NCBI RefSeq assembly: GCF_021729135.1
Contig: NZ_JAJTWW010000001.1
Location: 248,001-312,000 of the forward strand
Direction: 5' to 3'
Source of the DNA: Brevibacterium daeguense
GTDB taxonomy: Bacteria; Actinomycetota; Actinomycetes; Actinomycetales; Brevibacteriaceae
DNA: 64,000 bases
Shown here piece after piece: positions 1 through 7,482 of the stretch. The notes under the pieces are model-generated. The model worked only from the letters and a program-made list of their open reading frames with translations. It had not been told where the DNA came from and did not search any database. The stretch's first letter is position 1. Every line of letters begins with the position of its first letter. Made by a program: the position numbers and the translations under genes.

Positions 1-474
1 CCCGCTCTGCAGTCGTACTGGATCTACATCCACGTGCCGATCGCGATCCTGTCCACCGCGCTGCTGTCGATCTCTGCCGCGCTGGCGGTGTTCCAGATCG
101 TCAAGGCCGCCACCGAGGCTCGCGCCACGCCCAGGTGGCTGCGCTTCATGGAGCGGGTGCCGGCGAGCGGGAACATCGAGCAGGTGTCCTATCGGATCGC
201 CGCGGTGGGCTTCGTGACCTGGACATTCACGCTGATCGCAGGGGCGGTGTGGGCCGAGGTGGCCTGGGGCCGCTACTGGGGCTGGGACACCAAGGAGATC
301 TGGACCTTCGTCGTCTGGGTGGTCTACGCGGCCTACCTGCACGCTCGCGCCACCCGCGGATGGGGCCCGACGAAGGTCGCAGTGCTCAACCTCATCGGCT
401 TCGCGTCGGTGGTGTTCAACTTCTCCATCGTCAACGTCTACTTCAACGGACTGCACTCGTACTCGGGCCTGTGA
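1..474 (+). CDS. ccsB: Cytochrome c biogenesis protein CcsB (ResC), C-terminal part
   Basis: The reading frame is open from the first base, so the gene starts outside the window; 157 codons are seen. CcsB is the membrane haem-handling partner of CcsA/ResB in System II cytochrome c maturation. The visible part has transmembrane segments, the tryptophan-rich haem-binding motif (WGRYWGWDTKEIW, about codons 88-100), and the C-terminal LHSYSGL histidine motif typical of the family. It lies just upstream of the menaquinone genes, a usual actinobacterial neighbourhood that links respiratory cytochrome and quinone supply. The gene is followed by a strong hairpin terminator. Confidence 0.92.
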   Translation, partial: PALQSYWIYIHVPIAILSTALLSISAALAVFQIVKAATEARATPRWLRFMERVPASGNIEQVSYRIAAVGFVTWTFTLIAGAVWAEVAWGRYWGWDTKEIWTFVVWVVYAAYLHARATRGWGPTKVAVLNLIGFASVVFNFSIVNVYFNGLHSYSGL

Positions 475-541
475 TCTTCCGGCCTTGGGCAGGCCTGATC
501 CCCGGGGAGAGGCGTGGTCCACGGGGGAGCCCGCATAGCGA

Positions 542-572
542 ATGCCCGGCACCGAGAAGGTGCCGGGCATTT
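542..572 (+). terminator. Rho-independent terminator after ccsB
   Basis: A perfect 12-bp stem (ATGCCCGGCACC at 542-553 and GGTGCCGGGCAT at 559-570) with a 5-nt loop is followed by TT. It lies 67 nt after the ccsB stop. Confidence 0.8.
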
Positions 573-618
573 GCGTGGGTCGCGCTGCGCCGGTGAGGTT
601 ACGTCGTTCACGAGTCAC

Positions 619-705
619 TGCCGGTCAGATGCCGAGGTCGGGAAAGCGGTGCCGGTCAGGCGCCGGAATCGGGAAATCGCTGCCGGTCAGGCGCCCGCCT
701 CGGGA
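619..705. repeat. 31-bp tandem repeat, nearly three copies, at the 3' end of the PLDc_N gene
   Basis: Units start at 619, 650 and 681, each beginning TGCCGGTCAG; units 1 and 2 are 31 bp and diverged by a few bases, unit 3 is cut short where coding sequence begins. On the minus strand every unit carries the TGA that is the stop codon of the gene at 687-1031. Confidence 0.8.
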
Positions 706-1031
706 GGCTCCTCCTCGGACTGCTCCCGCTGGCGGCGGTCACGGCGACGATCTGCGGCAAGGTCATCGGCGAGCTTGCGGAGGAATTCCGGGTCGTCGTC
801 CGGGGCGACGGGGCCGCGACCGGCGGCGGGGCGCTCGCGGCTCTCGAACGAGGAGCGGCCGAACAGATACCACAGCAGCACGCCGACGATCGGGACCAGC
901 AGGATGACGAGGGCCCACGCCCACTTGGGCATGATGCGGATGTGCTGACGATCGCGCGTGAGGCAGTCGAACACGCCGTACAGCGTGATCGCTGTCAGGA
1001 GGACGATTGCGGCGACGAGGAACCTGGACAT
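687..1031 (-). CDS. Small membrane protein with PLDc_N domain
   Basis: This 114-residue protein has two transmembrane segments (about residues 2-20 and 30-50) separated by a short loop with the DxLTRD and PKWAWALVILLVPIVG motifs typical of the phospholipase D-nuclease N-terminal (PLDc_N) family, followed by a charged Arg/Glu-rich tail. PLDc_N proteins are small membrane proteins without the HKD catalytic motif; their function is unknown. I chose the ATG at 1031 because a TACGCT box (1038-1043, minus strand) lies 6 nt before it, as in a leaderless transcript; a longer frame upstream adds 32 non-conserved residues. It is divergent from the DUF4229 gene. Confidence 0.82.
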   Translation of the reverse strand: MSRFLVAAIVLLTAITLYGVFDCLTRDRQHIRIMPKWAWALVILLVPIVGVLLWYLFGRSSFESRERPAAGRGPVAPDDDPEFLRKLADDLAADRRRDRRQREQSEEEPPEAGA

Positions 1032-1037
1032 GGCACA

Positions 1038-1100
1038 AGCGTAATTCACCGCCCTAACAGGAACCTGAGCATGAGACGGCGCGGACAGGCCCACTACACT
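1038..1100. promoter_or_regulatory. Divergent promoters of PLDc_N and DUF4229 genes
   Basis: Minus strand: TACGCT at 1043-1038, 6 nt before the ATG at 1031. Plus strand: TACACT at 1095-1100, 10 nt before the ATG at 1111. Both imply a 5' leader of zero to a few nucleotides. No clear -35 is seen. Confidence 0.5.
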
Positions 1101-1110
1101 GGATGGAATC

Positions 1111-1422
1111 ATGCGCAACGTTTTCATCTACTCCCTGCTCCGCCTGCTGATGCTCGTCGGCGTGGTCGCCCTCGTCTGGCTGATCGCCGGCATCTCACTC
1201 ATCAGCACGATCCTCGCGATCCTCATCGCCACGATGCTCAGCCTGCTCCTGCTGGGCCCCTTCCGCGCGAAGGCGACCACCGAGATGGTCGGGTGGCGCA
1301 GCGCGGCCAAGCAGCGCAGGGCGGGGAGGACGGCACTCGCCGACTCCGACGCCTCGGCCGAGGACGCGGAGATCGCTGAGGAGCCGGGCTCAGAGGGCCA
1401 GGCCGAGGGCGAGCAGCGCTGA
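1111..1422 (+). CDS. DUF4229 family membrane protein
   Basis: The 103-residue protein has two adjacent hydrophobic helices (about residues 6-27 and 28-48) and an acidic/alanine-rich soluble tail ending in EGEQR. Size, topology and the position beside menA match the actinobacterial DUF4229 family, whose function is unknown. The start is ATG with a TACACT box 10 nt upstream and no Shine-Dalgarno sequence. Its last 33 bp overlap the end of the convergent menA gene, so the two stops lie inside each other's coding sequence. Confidence 0.75.
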   Translation: MRNVFIYSLLRLLMLVGVVALVWLIAGISLISTILAILIATMLSLLLLGPFRAKATTEMVGWRSAAKQRRAGRTALADSDASAEDAEIAEEPGSEGQAEGEQR

Positions 1423-2325
1423 GTAGGTCAGCGCCGTCAGCCCGGTGTTCTTGATCACCGGGATCAGCTTCTGGCCCTGCCCTCCGCCGAGCACCGTCTG
1501 CAGCGGCGATATCGCCAGCACCAGTGACAGCGCTGCCAGCACCGCTGCGGGATGCCCGAACAGGATCGGCACGAGCAGCAGCAGGTAGGGCACGAACACG
1601 AAAGCGCCGTACACCATGCGCGCCTTCTGGTCCCCGAGCAGCACTGCCAGCGTCGTCTTCCCCGCAGCGGTGTCGGTCGGGATGTCGCGGAGGTTGTTGA
1701 CCATCAGCACGGCGCAGGAGAACAGCCCGATCGCCACCGCGCCGGCGATCGCGGCCGCGGTCACCTGGGAGACGAGCACGTAGGTGGTGCCGAGTGTCGC
1801 AACGAGGCCGAAGAAGATGAAGACGAAGACCTCGCCGAGTGCCATGTAGCCGTAGGGCCGCCTGCCGCCCGTGTAGTACCACGCGGCCAGGACCGCCAGG
1901 ATGCCCACGGGAATGAACCACCACGCCTGAGCGACCAGGATCAGGACGATTCCGGCCGCCGCAGCGACGCCGAAGGAGATGAAGGCTGCGCGCTTGACGA
2001 CATGGGGCGGCGCCGCTCCCGAGGCGGTCAGCCGCTGGGGCCCGACCCGGACGTCGTCGGTGCCGCGGATCCCGTCGGAGTAGTCGTTGGCGAAATTCGA
2101 GCCGATCTGCAGGCCGAGCGAGACGATCGCGGCCAGGAGTGCGCGGAGCAGGAGAGTGCCGATCCCGACCGCCGGGGCACTGGCCGGGTTGACCGATCCG
2201 ATGATGAGGGAGGAGAACCCGCCGATCGCGCCGAAGGCCGCCCCGGTGCCGATGAGCACGGGGGCCACGGACAGGGGGAGGGTCCGCAGGCGAGCGCCTT
2301 CGATCCACTCTGCCGCTGTCGCCAT
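1390..2325 (-). CDS. menA: 1,4-dihydroxy-2-naphthoate polyprenyltransferase MenA
   Basis: MenA is the integral membrane prenyltransferase that joins a polyprenyl chain to 1,4-dihydroxy-2-naphthoate, giving demethylmenaquinone. The 311-residue protein shows the UbiA-family first Asp-rich motif NDYSDGIRGTDD (about residues 83-94), the second motif NNLRDIPTDTAAGK, and eight or so hydrophobic helices. The ATG at 2325 is preceded by GAAGGACGAA, a good ribosome site. It lies downstream of menB and menE on the same strand (78 bp gap after menE), and its 3' end overlaps the DUF4229 gene. Confidence 0.95.
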   Translation of the reverse strand: MATAAEWIEGARLRTLPLSVAPVLIGTGAAFGAIGGFSSLIIGSVNPASAPAVGIGTLLLRALLAAIVSLGLQIGSNFANDYSDGIRGTDDVRVGPQRLTASGAAPPHVVKRAAFISFGVAAAAGIVLILVAQAWWFIPVGILAVLAAWYYTGGRRPYGYMALGEVFVFIFFGLVATLGTTYVLVSQVTAAAIAGAVAIGLFSCAVLMVNNLRDIPTDTAAGKTTLAVLLGDQKARMVYGAFVFVPYLLLLVPILFGHPAAVLAALSLVLAISPLQTVLGGGQGQKLIPVIKNTGLTALTYSALLALGLAL

Positions 2326-2403
2326 TTCGTCCTTCTCTCGGATTCCAACCCCCTCATGCTACAGAGCGGCGGCGAGCGCCGAGCCGGCACGCCGATTGCA
2401 GGT

Positions 2404-3678
2404 TCATAACCTTCGGAGGCCGGCCCCCAGGCGATCTGCAGCCAGCCGGCGGGCAGCTGTGCGATCCGGCTTGCCGATGGATCTCATCGGCAGCTCGGTC
2501 AAGGGCAGCACCGCAGCAGGCTGCTCATAGCGCGGCAGCGCGGTGCCGGTGCGCACGCGCACCCAGCGGGCGAGTTCCACGGGATCCGGCTCGGCTGCGG
2601 CCAGGGCGGCCAGCTCCCCGCCGGCGGGCCGGACGAGCGCGACGATGCGTTCGCCCCATTCGGGGTCCGGGACCGAGGTGACGAGCACCTCGGCGGCTCC
2701 GCTGGCCTCCAGCACCCGCAGCAGCACGGCCTCGACCGCAAGGGGCGAGACGTTCTCGCCGCCGGTGATGATGACGTCATCGGCGCGCCCGAGGATCTCC
2801 AGCACGCCCTCGGAGATCCGGCCGAGGTCGCTGGTCAGGAAGGAGCGGCGACCGGCAGGGCCGGTGCCGAACCCGGTGCCGGCATCGGGCAGTGCGCGCA
2901 GGACCGGGCCGCTGCCGGTGTCGGTCACCTCGACGTACCCGTCGGCCACCACGGCGCCGGTCAGACGCACCAGCCCGTCGGCCGTGATGTCGAGCTCGAC
3001 CTCGTCGAAGGGGTGTCCGTCGTACACGCAGCCTCCGCACGTCTCGCTCATCCCGTAGGTGCGCACGATGCGCAGCCCGACGGCTGCGGCGGACCGGAGC
3101 AGCGCGGGGGAGATCGCCGCTCCTCCGAGGAGGATCGCATCGAGCGCGGCAGCCGCTCGCATGGCATCGGAGTCGGCCATGACGCGTACCAGCTGGGTGG
3201 GCACGAGCGAGCCGTACAGCGGGACGCCGCTGTCGGTCGTCTCCTGCAGCCGGGCGACGTCGGCGGTGAACGAGGCTGCGGTGAAGCGCCCGACCGACTG
3301 CAGGGGAGCGGTGCCGGCAAGCAGCGAGCGCAGCACCACCTGCGCCCCGGCGATGTGGTTGGTCGGCAGGGCGAGATGCCACCGGCCGGGGCCGGACAGG
3401 TGGCGTTCAGTGGCCCGCGCCGAGGCGGTGAGCGCGGCCGCCGACAGCGCCACCCCCTTCGGCCGGCCGGTGGAGCCGGAGGTGAACACCACCAGGGCCG
3501 GCGCCTCGCGGTCGGTGCCCGCGGCCTCGTACGCCTGGGGCGGCGCGAGCCGCACGTCCCCGCTTCGATCCCGGGGGAGGACCACGGTGTGCTCGCCCTG
3601 CAGGGCGCCGCGCAGCAGTTCGGCAAGGTCAGCGCCCGGCTGCCGAGCGCGGGCACTGTCAGGACTCAGCTCCGGCAC
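2404..3678 (-). CDS. menE: o-Succinylbenzoate-CoA ligase MenE
   Basis: MenE activates o-succinylbenzoate to its CoA thioester using ATP, the step before MenB. The adenylate-forming signature is clear: P-loop TSGSTGRPKGVALS, YGMSETCGGC, GRADDVIITGGENVSP, and the C-terminal catalytic lysine region MRSIGKPDRTA. I place the start at GTG 3678, which leaves a single base between it and the menB stop, so translation is probably coupled; the open frame extends 26 codons upstream inside menB but these do not resemble MenE. The resulting 424 residues are slightly long for an actinobacterial MenE. Confidence 0.93.
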   Translation of the reverse strand: MPELSPDSARARQPGADLAELLRGALQGEHTVVLPRDRSGDVRLAPPQAYEAAGTDREAPALVVFTSGSTGRPKGVALSAAALTASARATERHLSGPGRWHLALPTNHIAGAQVVLRSLLAGTAPLQSVGRFTAASFTADVARLQETTDSGVPLYGSLVPTQLVRVMADSDAMRAAAALDAILLGGAAISPALLRSAAAVGLRIVRTYGMSETCGGCVYDGHPFDEVELDITADGLVRLTGAVVADGYVEVTDTGSGPVLRALPDAGTGFGTGPAGRRSFLTSDLGRISEGVLEILGRADDVIITGGENVSPLAVEAVLLRVLEASGAAEVLVTSVPDPEWGERIVALVRPAGGELAALAAAEPDPVELARWVRVRTGTALPRYEQPAAVLPLTELPMRSIGKPDRTAARRLAADRLGAGLRRL

Positions 3679-3679
3679 C

Positions 3680-4600
3680 TCAGTAGTACCAGGGGAACGG
3701 CGCCCAGTCGGGATCGCGCTTCTCCAGGAAGGCGTCCCGGCCCTCGACGGCCTCATCGGTCATGTAGCCCAGGCGGGTCGCCTCGCCGGCGAACACCTGC
3801 TGACCCATCAGCCCGTCGTCCACGAGGTTGAACGCGAACTTGAGCATCCGCTGCGCCTGCGGGGACTTGCCGAGGATCTCGCGGGCCATCTGCAGAGCCG
3901 CGACCTCGAGCTCGGCGTGGTCGACGACTTCGTTGACTGCGCCCATGTCGGCCATGTCCTGCGCGGTGTAGGTGCGGCCGAGGAAGAAGATCTCGCGGGC
4001 CTTCTTCTGCCCGACCAGCTTGGCGAGGTAGGCCGAGCCGTAGCCGGCGTCGTAGGAGCCGACATCGGCGTCGGTCTGCTTGAAGCGGGCGTGCTCGCGG
4101 GAGGCGATCGTCATGTCGCAGACCACGTGCAGGCTGTGTCCGCCGCCGGCTGCCCAGCCCGGGACGACGGCGATGACGACCTTGGGCATCGTGCGGATGA
4201 GCCGCTGCACCTCGAGGATGTGGAGCCGTCCGGCGCGGGCGGGGTCGACGGTCTCGGCGGTGTCGCCGCTGGCGTACTGGTAGCCGGAGCGGCCCCGGAT
4301 GCGCTGGTCCCCGCCCGAGCAGAACGCCCAGCCGCCGTCCTTGGTGCTGGGGCCGTTGCCGGTGAGCAGCACGCAGCCCACATCCGGGGTCTGCCGGGCG
4401 TGGTCGAGCGCGCGGTACAGCTCGTCGACGGTGTGGGGCCGGAACGCGTTGCGCACCTCGGGCCGGTCGAAGGCGATGCGGACACAGCCGAGGTCGCTGC
4501 CGTCGGGGCCCAGCGCCCGGTGGTAGGTGATGTCCGTGAAGTCGAAGCCGGACACCTCACGCCACGCCGTCGGGTCGAAGATCTCGGAGACACTGTTCAT
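3680..4600 (-). CDS. menB: 1,4-dihydroxy-2-naphthoyl-CoA synthase MenB
   Basis: MenB is a crotonase-fold enzyme that closes the second ring of the naphthoquinone by Dieckmann-type cyclisation of succinylbenzoyl-CoA. The 306-residue protein has the family motifs CSGGDQRIRGRSGYQYA, WAAGGGHSLHVVCDMTIAS (oxyanion hole) and QTDADVGSYDAGYGSAYLA. The gene heads the menB-menE-menA transcription unit. The start ATG at 4600 has no Shine-Dalgarno sequence but a TAAGCT box ends 6 nt before it, so a leaderless transcript is likely. It is divergent from menC. Confidence 0.96.
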   Translation of the reverse strand: MNSVSEIFDPTAWREVSGFDFTDITYHRALGPDGSDLGCVRIAFDRPEVRNAFRPHTVDELYRALDHARQTPDVGCVLLTGNGPSTKDGGWAFCSGGDQRIRGRSGYQYASGDTAETVDPARAGRLHILEVQRLIRTMPKVVIAVVPGWAAGGGHSLHVVCDMTIASREHARFKQTDADVGSYDAGYGSAYLAKLVGQKKAREIFFLGRTYTAQDMADMGAVNEVVDHAELEVAALQMAREILGKSPQAQRMLKFAFNLVDDGLMGQQVFAGEATRLGYMTDEAVEGRDAFLEKRDPDWAPFPWYY

Positions 4601-4606
4601 GGGCTC

Positions 4607-4638
4607 AGCTTAACCGGGAGGCAGGCGGCGGTTAGGCT
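4607..4638. promoter_or_regulatory. Symmetric divergent menB/menC leaderless promoters
   Basis: The 45-bp menB-menC gap contains TAAGCT (minus strand, 4612-4607) 6 nt before the menB ATG and TAGGCT (plus strand, 4633-4638) 7 nt before the menC ATG. The two halves form an imperfect inverted repeat: AGCTTAACCG at 4608-4617 and CGGTTAGGCT at 4629-4638, matching at 9 of 10 positions. Confidence 0.65.
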
Positions 4639-4645
4639 GGCGCCC

Positions 4646-5728
4646 ATGACCCGCGCTCACAGCCCCACTGAGGTGCACGCGGCGCTCGAGGCCGCCGATC
4701 CGCGGGAGGTGTTCCCCGAGATCGCGGTGGTGTCCCTGCCGATGGTCACCCGCTTCCGCGGGATCACCGTCCGCGAGGCGATGCTGCTGCGCGGTCCGGC
4801 CGGCTGGGCGGAGTTCTCGCCGTTCATCGAGTACGACACCGCCGAGGCGGCCCGCTGGCTGCTGGCAGCGGTCGAGTTCGCCTGGGCGGAGCCCCCGGAG
4901 CCGCTCCGGCCGCGGGTGCCGGTCAACGGCACCATCCCGGCCTGTCCGCCGGGGCAGGTCGCCGAGGTGGCGGCCCGCTACGGCGACGTGTCCACATTCA
5001 AGATCAAGATCGCCGAGCAGGGCGCGGCATCCCTCGCCGAGGACCTCCGCCGGATCGAGGCGCTCCGCCGCGCGCGCCCGGACGCCGCGGTGCGATTGGA
5101 CGCCAACGGCCGGTACGCGCCCGAGGAGGCGATGCGAGCGCTGCAGGCGTTCTCCCGCTTCGAGCTGCAGTACGTCGAGCAGCCGGTGGCCGCGGTGGAG
5201 GATCTCGCCCGGATCCGGGAGGCCGCAGACGCCGCCGGACTGGGAATCCGGATCGCAGCCGACGAATCGATCCGCAAGGCGGAGGACCCCTATCGGGTGG
5301 CGGAGCTCGGGGCGGCCGACGTGATCGTCGTCAAGGTGCAGCCGCTGGGCGGAGTGATCCGCGCGCGCGAGGTGGTCACCGGCTGCGGACTGCCGGCGGT
5401 GGTGTCATCGGCACTCGACACCTCGGTGGGGCTGAGTGCCGGAGCCGCGCTGGCGGCCGCGCTGCCGGTCACCGATCGCGTCGCTGAGATCTTCGGCGGG
5501 GCACCCGCCTGCGGCCTGGGGACGAGTGCGCTGTTCGCCGCCGATATCAGCGCCGCACCGGTGCGGGCCGAGCACGGTTCGGTGCCGGTCGGCCGCGCAG
5601 CCCCCGACCCGGCACAGCTCAGCCGGCTGCGGGCCGCTCCCTCACGAGTGCGGTGGTGGATGCACCGGCTTCAGCAGTGCTGGAAGCACCTGCGAACCGA
5701 GAGCTCTCCTCGGCCGCGACCGGAGTGA
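4646..5728 (+). CDS. menC: o-Succinylbenzoate synthase MenC
   Basis: MenC dehydrates SHCHC to o-succinylbenzoate. The 360-residue protein is an enolase-superfamily member: the lysine pair in FKIKIAEQG (about residue 114), metal ligands in RLDANGRY, YVEQPV and AADESIRKAED, and the second catalytic lysine in VIVVKVQPLGG. The ATG at 4646 is chosen over far-upstream in-frame starts because the TAGGCT box is 7 nt away and the protein then begins at the usual family position. The C-terminal tail, about 36 codons (5619-5728), overlaps the convergent hydrolase gene; this tail is Arg/Pro-rich and not typical of MenC. Confidence 0.93.
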   Translation: MTRAHSPTEVHAALEAADPREVFPEIAVVSLPMVTRFRGITVREAMLLRGPAGWAEFSPFIEYDTAEAARWLLAAVEFAWAEPPEPLRPRVPVNGTIPACPPGQVAEVAARYGDVSTFKIKIAEQGAASLAEDLRRIEALRRARPDAAVRLDANGRYAPEEAMRALQAFSRFELQYVEQPVAAVEDLARIREAADAAGLGIRIAADESIRKAEDPYRVAELGAADVIVVKVQPLGGVIRAREVVTGCGLPAVVSSALDTSVGLSAGAALAAALPVTDRVAEIFGGAPACGLGTSALFAADISAAPVRAEHGSVPVGRAAPDPAQLSRLRAAPSRVRWWMHRLQQCWKHLRTESSPRPRPE

Positions 5729-7118
5729 TCGTGACCGTGGTGACCTCGTCCTGACCCCAGGTGCGGAAGTGGCGGGTCCGCTTCCCGGGGACGATCGGAT
5801 CGTGGAGGGCACCGGCCATCCGCCCGGTGAGCTCCAGACGCCCCTCGGCGTCGGCCGCCAGGTCGTAGATATTGTCCGACAGCGGGGACGACACCGCGAT
5901 CCGATAGCTCTGCCCGGGGTGGAACAGCGCAGGAGTTCGGACCCGGAAGGTGCCTGCTCCGTTGAGCGTGAAGGTCGATGCCGTGACCTCGGAGAAGGTC
6001 ACCAGCTGGGCGCGTCGGCGCGAGATGGAGACGTCCCACCCGTGGACGGAGAAGATCGGCTCGCCGGTGACGAAGGAGAAGGCCCCGCCGTCGTGCACCC
6101 CCGAGGCGCCGGCCCAGACGGCGTCCGGGCCCGCAGCGGCCGTGTCGTCCAGCCAGGTCAGCCAGGCGGCGAGCTCACGCTGCCACGCGTACCAGTTGTG
6201 CAGCCCGGTGGGCCGCGGCAGCCACGTGTGGGCGATCCCGAGCGATTCGAGCCGAGCGTGGAACGCCTCGCCGTGCTCGTTGACGACTGCTTCGAGCACG
6301 TCGATCTCGTCCTCCGTGTCGTCCGGGTCGGGTGTTCCGGAGCCTGCGGTGAAGTAGAGCTGGGTGCCGGCGAGGTTGGGCGTCAGGCTCATCGGGGAGT
6401 TCGCCTCCCACTCCGCGCGGTCGCGGCGCGGGTCGCCGAACAGCGATTTCGACTCCCCGCCCTCGCGCAGCGCGATGATGTCGAAGAGCGGCACAGCCCG
6501 GAGCGGATCCAGCGGGGACGAGAAGGCGGCGGCGGCGCGGTAGCGGTCCGGATGCTGGGCGGCGTACTTCATCGCGCCGTACCCGCCCATCGACAGGCCC
6601 GCGAGCAGCCGGCCGCTGCGCTCCGGACTCACCGAGAAGCGGTCGGCGACGAAGTCGGGCAGCTCCTGGGTGTGGAACTGCGGCCAGTCCAGCACGCGGC
6701 CGTCGACCTGGTGGCGGGAGTATGAGCCCGCGCCGGCGTCGGGCATCACGACGAGGTAGGGGCTGTCAGCGGTGAGCTGCTCCGCCGCTCCCAGGTCCGT
6801 CCAGGACCGGAAGTCGTCTCCGCTGCCGTGGAACAGGTAGATGACGTCGGCGTGCTCGCTGGGTCTGCCGGGCAGCAGCACCCGCACGCCCACGGTGCGG
6901 CCGAGGGCGGGTGAGTAGACGAAGAACTCCCGCAGGCGGGCCGACAGCTTGCGCTTCTCGCGCACGTGGAAGCGGTGCGCGTCCCGGCCGGTGGGTTCCG
7001 GGCCGAGGAAGCTCAGGGTCTGGTTCCGGCCGGGGAACTCTCCGGCGCGGGAGCGTGCGGCCGTCAGCGCACGCACGGCGCGCGCGCCGACCGACATGAA
7101 CATGGAGCGCGGATTCAT
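5619..7118 (-). CDS. Alpha/beta-hydrolase (putative esterase) with extra C-terminal domain
   Basis: The first 310 or so residues form an esterase-D/antigen 85-like alpha/beta-hydrolase: IYLFHGSGDDFRSW (oxyanion region), nucleophile elbow GLSMGGYGAMKYA, and the histidine in TGLHNWYAWQ. A further 170 residues, rich in beta-type sequence and ending in a Thr/Ala/Ser-rich tail, follow; I do not recognise this domain. No clear signal peptide is visible. I chose the ATG at 7118 (GAGG 8 nt upstream), giving 499 residues. The substrate is unknown. It sits inside the men cluster but shows no pathway link; its 3' end overlaps menC by 110 bp. Confidence 0.75.
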   Translation of the reverse strand: MNPRSMFMSVGARAVRALTAARSRAGEFPGRNQTLSFLGPEPTGRDAHRFHVREKRKLSARLREFFVYSPALGRTVGVRVLLPGRPSEHADVIYLFHGSGDDFRSWTDLGAAEQLTADSPYLVVMPDAGAGSYSRHQVDGRVLDWPQFHTQELPDFVADRFSVSPERSGRLLAGLSMGGYGAMKYAAQHPDRYRAAAAFSSPLDPLRAVPLFDIIALREGGESKSLFGDPRRDRAEWEANSPMSLTPNLAGTQLYFTAGSGTPDPDDTEDEIDVLEAVVNEHGEAFHARLESLGIAHTWLPRPTGLHNWYAWQRELAAWLTWLDDTAAAGPDAVWAGASGVHDGGAFSFVTGEPIFSVHGWDVSISRRRAQLVTFSEVTASTFTLNGAGTFRVRTPALFHPGQSYRIAVSSPLSDNIYDLAADAEGRLELTGRMAGALHDPIVPGKRTRHFRTWGQDEVTTVTITPVAAEESSRFAGASSTAEAGASTTALVRERPAAG

Positions 7119-7471
7119 TCGACAGACCTCACGATGACGACGGCAGATGGCAGACGGTAGGCGGAACACGGCAGCGGACGATGGAGCGGCCGGACCGCTG
7201 ACGAGCAGAAACGCTCTCGCAGCGGTCGGGCGGATGGTCGGGCGGATTGCGGTGGAGCGGCGGTCGCCGGCGGCTGCGGCGATGAAGTCGACGGCGGCGT
7301 AGGCATTGCAGTTGCAGACAACGAGGTTACAAACATACAGACGAAAAGTGAACGGAAGCTGGACGTGTGATACCGAACCGATGCGCAGGACCCGAGGTGC
7401 ACAGCAGGTGAGCGGCCGAATTGTCCGACCGCTGCCTGCGGTGGACCGGCGGGAATGATTGAATCGACGGG
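7119..7471. other. Intergenic region between the hydrolase gene and menD
   Basis: This 353-bp stretch holds the divergent control regions of the hydrolase gene and menD. A less GC-rich island around 7300-7360 (around ACAAACATACAGACG) stands out from its surroundings and is the likely place for the hydrolase promoter on the minus strand; I cannot fix its boxes. No gene or RNA is recognised. Confidence 0.5.
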
Positions 7472-7482
7472 ATGAATCATTC
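7453..7482. promoter_or_regulatory. Inverted repeat spanning the menD start
   Basis: GAATGATT (7453-7460) and AATCATTC (7475-7482) are perfect 8-bp arms separated by 14 bp. The menD ATG (7472) and a weak -10-like TTGAAT (7459-7464, 7 nt before the ATG) lie within it, so a bound protein would cover the promoter and start. Confidence 0.5.
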
